61,794 nucleotides of DNA from Basidiobolus meristosporus CBS 931.73 (taxonomy: Eukaryota > Basidiobolomycota > Basidiobolomycetes > Basidiobolales > Basidiobolaceae): NCBI GenBank assembly GCA_002104905.1, contig MCFE01000527.1, forward strand, positions 1 through 61,794, in the 5' to 3' direction. This document shows positions 58,267 through 61,794 of this stretch, piece by piece (position 1 is the first letter of the stretch; every line of letters starts with the position of its first letter). Under the pieces are notes generated by a model. That model saw only the letters and a program-made list of their open reading frames with translations, ran no database searches and was not told the DNA's origin. Position numbers and translations under genes: made by a program.

Positions 58267-61200
58267 CTCCCCCTCAACTAAATAATTTCTTAATCCCAAT
58301 TTCTCTCTAAGGATCTCAAACTGTGGCCTAGCTAGTGGGTTTGTCAATATGTCTGCCACCATTTTGTCAGTTGGGCAGTAAACCAGCTCCACTAAGTTAT
58401 TTTCTACAGCTTCCCTCACAAAGTAATGGTGTATATCAATGTGCTTAGTTCTGGCATGATTAGTAGGATTTCTAGCTAATGAAATACAACATTGATTATC
58501 CTTGTAAATACATGTTGGTTCACCTGAATTAAAACCTAAGTCTTTGAATAATTTTTGTAGCCATATAGCCTCCTTAGTTGCTTGACATGCAGCCATATAT
58601 TTGGCTTCAGTTGTAGATAGTGCCACAGTTGGTTGTTTCTTGCAATTCCAAGTAATAGCTGCACCAGCATAAAGAAATACATAGCCTGTGGTAGAGTGTC
58701 TGTCAATTAGATCCCTACCCCAATCTGAATTACTATAACCATCAAATTTTTGCTTATTAGCTGCTCCAGAGTATTCCAGTACCATATTTATGGTACCTTG
58801 TAGATATCTGAAAATCCACTTAACTGCTGCAATTTGATCTGATCCATAATTCTGCATGAATTGACTGACTATTCCAACTGCTACTGAAATATCTGGACGT
58901 GTAGACACTATAAAGTACATCAGGCTACCAACCATTGATTGATAGGGAAAGTTTTGGTCCATATTTGAGCCATTTTCATCTATAACTGGCTGAGATTTTC
59001 TCAATTTCAGGTTGTTGTCCATAGGGGTTACTGCAGGTTTGCAATTTTCCATTTTGAAGCGTCTAAGAATGTCCCTGATGTACTTAGACTGATTCAGCAC
59101 AATTTTCTGCGTAGGTATGTCAAATTTGACCTCAATTCCAAGAAAATAGCTCAATTTTCCAGGATCTTTCATCTCAAACTTGCCAAAGGGATCTGATATT
59201 GTCTGTTTAAGTGCCTCTTGATCCCTTGTAGCTATAATAAGGTCATCCACATAAAGAACTCGGATGATCACACCCTTTTTGAGCTGTTTCACATATATAC
59301 TGTGATCTGCATTGCTACAAGAGAACCCAATTTCCTCTAGATATGTGTCAATCTTGTTACACCATGCTCTGGGTGCCTGCTTAAGCCCATACAACAATTT
59401 CCTAAGTTTGCACACCTTATGGGGGCCTTTTGGATTGGTAAAACCTTCTGGTTGCTCCATATATATAGTTTCTTGCAAGTCCCCATTTAGAAAGGCTGTT
59501 TTGACATCCATTTGGTGTAGATCTAGACTGTGAACAGCTGCCAGGGCTAGAACTGTCCTAATAGAGTTAAACTTGGCAACCAGAGCAAATGTTTCCTTAA
59601 AGTCTAGTCCCTGGATCTGGGAATAGCCTTTAGCTACCAATCTAGCCTTGTACTTATCAACGGCACCATTTGAGGTTATCTTGATCTTGTAGACCCATCT
59701 ACATCCTATTGGCTTTCTCCCATTTGGTAAATCTACCAGTTCCCACATTTTTGCCTTGATCAGTAATTGGTACTCCTCCTGCATGGCTTGTTGCCACTTA
59801 GTAGCATCTGGACCTTGCATTGCCTGTTCCAGATTCTGAGGTTTGGCACATAAGGCAAGATAAGTTTCTTCATGATCATTGGATGTCTGCCACCAGGATC
59901 CAAGGGCATTTCTTATTCTGGTAGATCTCCTAACTGGGATAATCTGTTCTGATCTGGAACTGGTAGAAGTATCTTCCATCTCTGGCTGGATTTGGTATGT
60001 ATCTTCTTCATTTGTGTTGATTGCTTCATCAGGCAGCTGGCCAATGATATCCGTGGCTTCTGATCTGAATTCTCCTCAAATACAATGTCCCAGCTCTTGA
60101 TCAGCTTCTGCATTTTGCCATCATACACTTTATACCCTCTAGTAACTTCACAATACCCAAGAAAGATCCCTTTCCTACTCTTTGGTTCCAACTTTGAGTG
60201 TTTTTTGTCAGGGATGTGATAAAAAACATCACTGCCAAAGATCCTGAGGTGCTGGAGATCTGGTTTTTTGCCTGTATATGCTTCAAAGGGCGTAGAATCA
60301 CGTAGTGCTGTTGTTGGGCAACTGTTCTTGATGTATACAGCAGTAGCAACAGATTCAGCCCAAAACTTGTAGTCCATTCCCTTATCATGTAGCATAGATC
60401 TTCCCATCTCTACTATTGCTCTATTTGCACATTCTGCTACTCCATTTTTGCTGTGGAGTATGAGGAACTGTGGTCTGTTGAAGTATACCAGTAGACAAGC
60501 AGTATTTTGCAAACTCCTTTGAGCAGTATTCTCCTCCATTGTCACTTTGTAGTACCTTCAATGTACACCCAGTTTGTGTTTCTGCCATGTTCTTGAAGTG
60601 CTTAAACGTCTCTAAAGCTTCATCCTTTGTTTTGAGGAAGTACACCCATGTATATATTGTCTTGTCATCAATAAACATCATAAAGTATCTCTTGGCTCCA
60701 AAGGACAGTATTCTCATGGGGCCACATACATCTGAGTGTAAAATAGCCAATATTTCGGTGGTATTGATGCCTTCTGAGCTCTTGAAACCTTGCCTAGCTT
60801 GTTTGCCATATGAACATCCCTTACAAACATTCAATTTGATTGGAATTGAGTATTTTTGGCCCAAAACAAGCTGATTTTTCACCAATTGGCTCATTTTCTG
60901 TTCTCCTATGTGTCCTAGCCTCCTATGCCACGTCTCCCAGTTGGTTTCATCAGTATCAGTAATGCTGACATACTCAGGTACAATGATCTTGCATTGTAAC
61001 TTGTATATATTGTGATCTCTGATTCCCAAAGCTAATTTTTATCCATTTTCACTCAATATTGAGCAGCTCAGCTTAGTAAAAACAGATTTCAGTCCCTGAG
61101 TAGTTGCTTTACTGACTGAGAGTAAGCTCTTAGCTATTCCAGGTACATAGAGTACGTCAGTCAGTTTTGCTGTTGTTGCCCCTGAGTTATCACTCATATT

Positions 61201-61471
61201 TAGTTGTATAGACCCACTGGTGGTAGCTTTCAATGCAGAGTTATCTCTCAGATAAACCTTTCTTACGGGAATAGTCTTTAAGTTGCTGAACCAATCCTTT
61301 ATACCACAAATATGCTGTGATGCTCCAGAGTCAATATACCATTCATAACTTTAGTTACTTGTACTCTCTTGTACAGTTACAAATAACTGTTCATCAGTAG
61401 TTATATGGTTTGCCTGCTCTAGTTTCTGTTTTTTGTTGGCTTGTTTCTTCTTGCATTCTCTTGCCAGTGTC
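58261..61471 (-). pseudogene. Copia Pol (protease, integrase, reverse transcriptase, RNase H), lightly broken
   Basis: Protease WYIDSGASQH (61.3-61.35 kb). Integrase zinc motif HRRLGH...CKGC (60.8-60.93 kb) and catalytic HSDVCGP, LQSDNGGEY and the later Glu region (60.4-60.75 kb). The FEPKSRKGIFLGY-type block follows (60.15 kb). The 572-codon frame 59979-58261 holds reverse transcriptase (CRWVYKIK, LYVDDLI) and RNase H (SDWGRD, STTEAKYMA, HIDIHHYFVREAV). Lesions: TAA after SENG (near 61,039), an extra A in an A run in integrase (near 60,450), and a one-base change near 60,075. Replication would need reversal of all of these or help from another copy. Confidence 0.9.
58267..58277 (-). other. 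Polypurine tract of the minus-strand copia
   Basis: TTGAGGGGGAG on the minus strand, directly against the 3' LTR. It should prime plus-strand DNA synthesis. Confidence 0.85.
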
Positions 61472-61794
61472 CTAGCTTTTTACAGTAGTTACAGCAGCCA
61501 GGTTTTCTTTGTTTTTGTTGCTTTCCCTTCTTTTCTGTATGCCTTTTTGAACCGAATAAAGCATTATCTTCATTTTCTCTGCTTGATCATTACATCTGAG
61601 TTCTTCATGAAGAAGTCTTCCTTTGACATATTCTAAAGTCAAGCTGTCTTCTCTGCTTTTGAAAGAAAGTATGAGTGGCTCATACTTGTCTGGTAGGCTG
61701 CAAAGCAGACAGAGTATCTTTTCTTCATCATCTACACCTGCATTAATACTGTAGAGTTCTTCTGCAAGTGTCTCCATTTTGGTAATGAGTTGTA
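61472..61794 (-). pseudogene. Copia Gag, C-terminal half, partial at the window end
   Basis: The frame stays open to the window edge (QLITKMETLAEELYSINAG) and continues with LPDKYEPLILSFKSREDSLTLEYVKGRLLHEE, typical UBN2-type copia Gag. The zinc knuckle appears in another frame just downstream (CNYCKKLGHWQEN), with the last Cys replaced by Asn. Confidence 0.8.

Larger units (their letters stand above)
57898..61794 (-). mobile_element. Ty1/copia retrotransposon (minus strand), cut by the window end
   Basis: From right to left: gag (partial), protease, integrase, reverse transcriptase and RNase H, polypurine tract, 3' LTR, the canonical copia order (integrase before reverse transcriptase). It sits inside the gypsy gag. 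The adjacent five bases on the left are GTAAC, and their partner lies outside the window. It is the best-preserved element here, with a 572-codon open frame, but at least one stop and two single-base frame changes break the polyprotein. Confidence 0.92.

Noticed and set aside
1-61794. tRNA and rRNA genes
   Set aside because: Looked for the GTTCGA-type box and cloverleaf context on both strands by eye. The few matches lie inside coding exons or lack pairing arms.

Overview
The window looks like nuclear DNA of a filamentous fungus. Five protein genes have short GT-AG introns (56-70 nt), TATA boxes 66-92 bp upstream of the start codon, GPI-anchored chitin deacetylases and a fungal-type transporter. 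I cannot fix the phylum from sequence alone; the chitin deacetylase / secreted S41 protease repertoire and heavy CpG loss in the transposons would fit an early-diverging fungus or a basidiomycete, but this is a weak inference.

The window has two compartments. (1) Gene-bearing, CpG-rich islands at about 1.9-9.7 kb and 17.5-29.6 kb hold an MFS transporter (minus), a chitin deacetylase (CDA1, minus), a convergent pair of paralogous small proteins with a KRK(A/S)D motif (one plus, one spliced on minus), a secreted S41-family protease (minus) and a second chitin deacetylase (CDA2, minus). The two deacetylases are clear paralogues: their catalytic motifs fall at the same residue numbers and they share an intron inside the first motif. 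Both should act at the cell surface, turning chitin into chitosan. The rest of these islands (5.5-9.7, 17.5-20.6, 21.8-23.2, 25.3-26.4 and 27.5-29.6 kb) shows no gene I can support.

(2) AT-rich, strongly CpG-depleted transposon blocks occupy 0-1 kb, 9.8-17.4 kb and 29.7 kb to the end. They contain two decayed Ty1/copia elements in tandem (10,993-16,797, minus), copia LTR and gag remains (30.4-33.2 kb), a nest of at least five related CACTA-type DNA transposons (33.2-56.8 kb), a decayed copia (50,832 to about 55.3 kb) carrying two solo LTRs, a Ty3/gypsy gag fragment (56.9-57.9 kb), and a fairly young copia inserted into that gag and running off the right edge (57,898-61,794).

The most interesting object is the CACTA family. 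Four copies keep the same layout: a Tnp2-like transposase and a second, unrecognised ORF (here ORF1) are transcribed away from each other from a central spacer of 287-293 bp. ORF1 encodes a protein with a possible coiled-coil start, tandem basic modules and a conserved C-terminal block. Two insertions of family members into other members can be read almost to the base. One (45,351-48,730) is flanked by a 3-bp ATA duplication and has one end reading CACTATG; the other (about 35,879-42,762) is flanked by CCC. All copies seen are broken, so no product is likely made here. No tRNA, rRNA or CRISPR array was seen.
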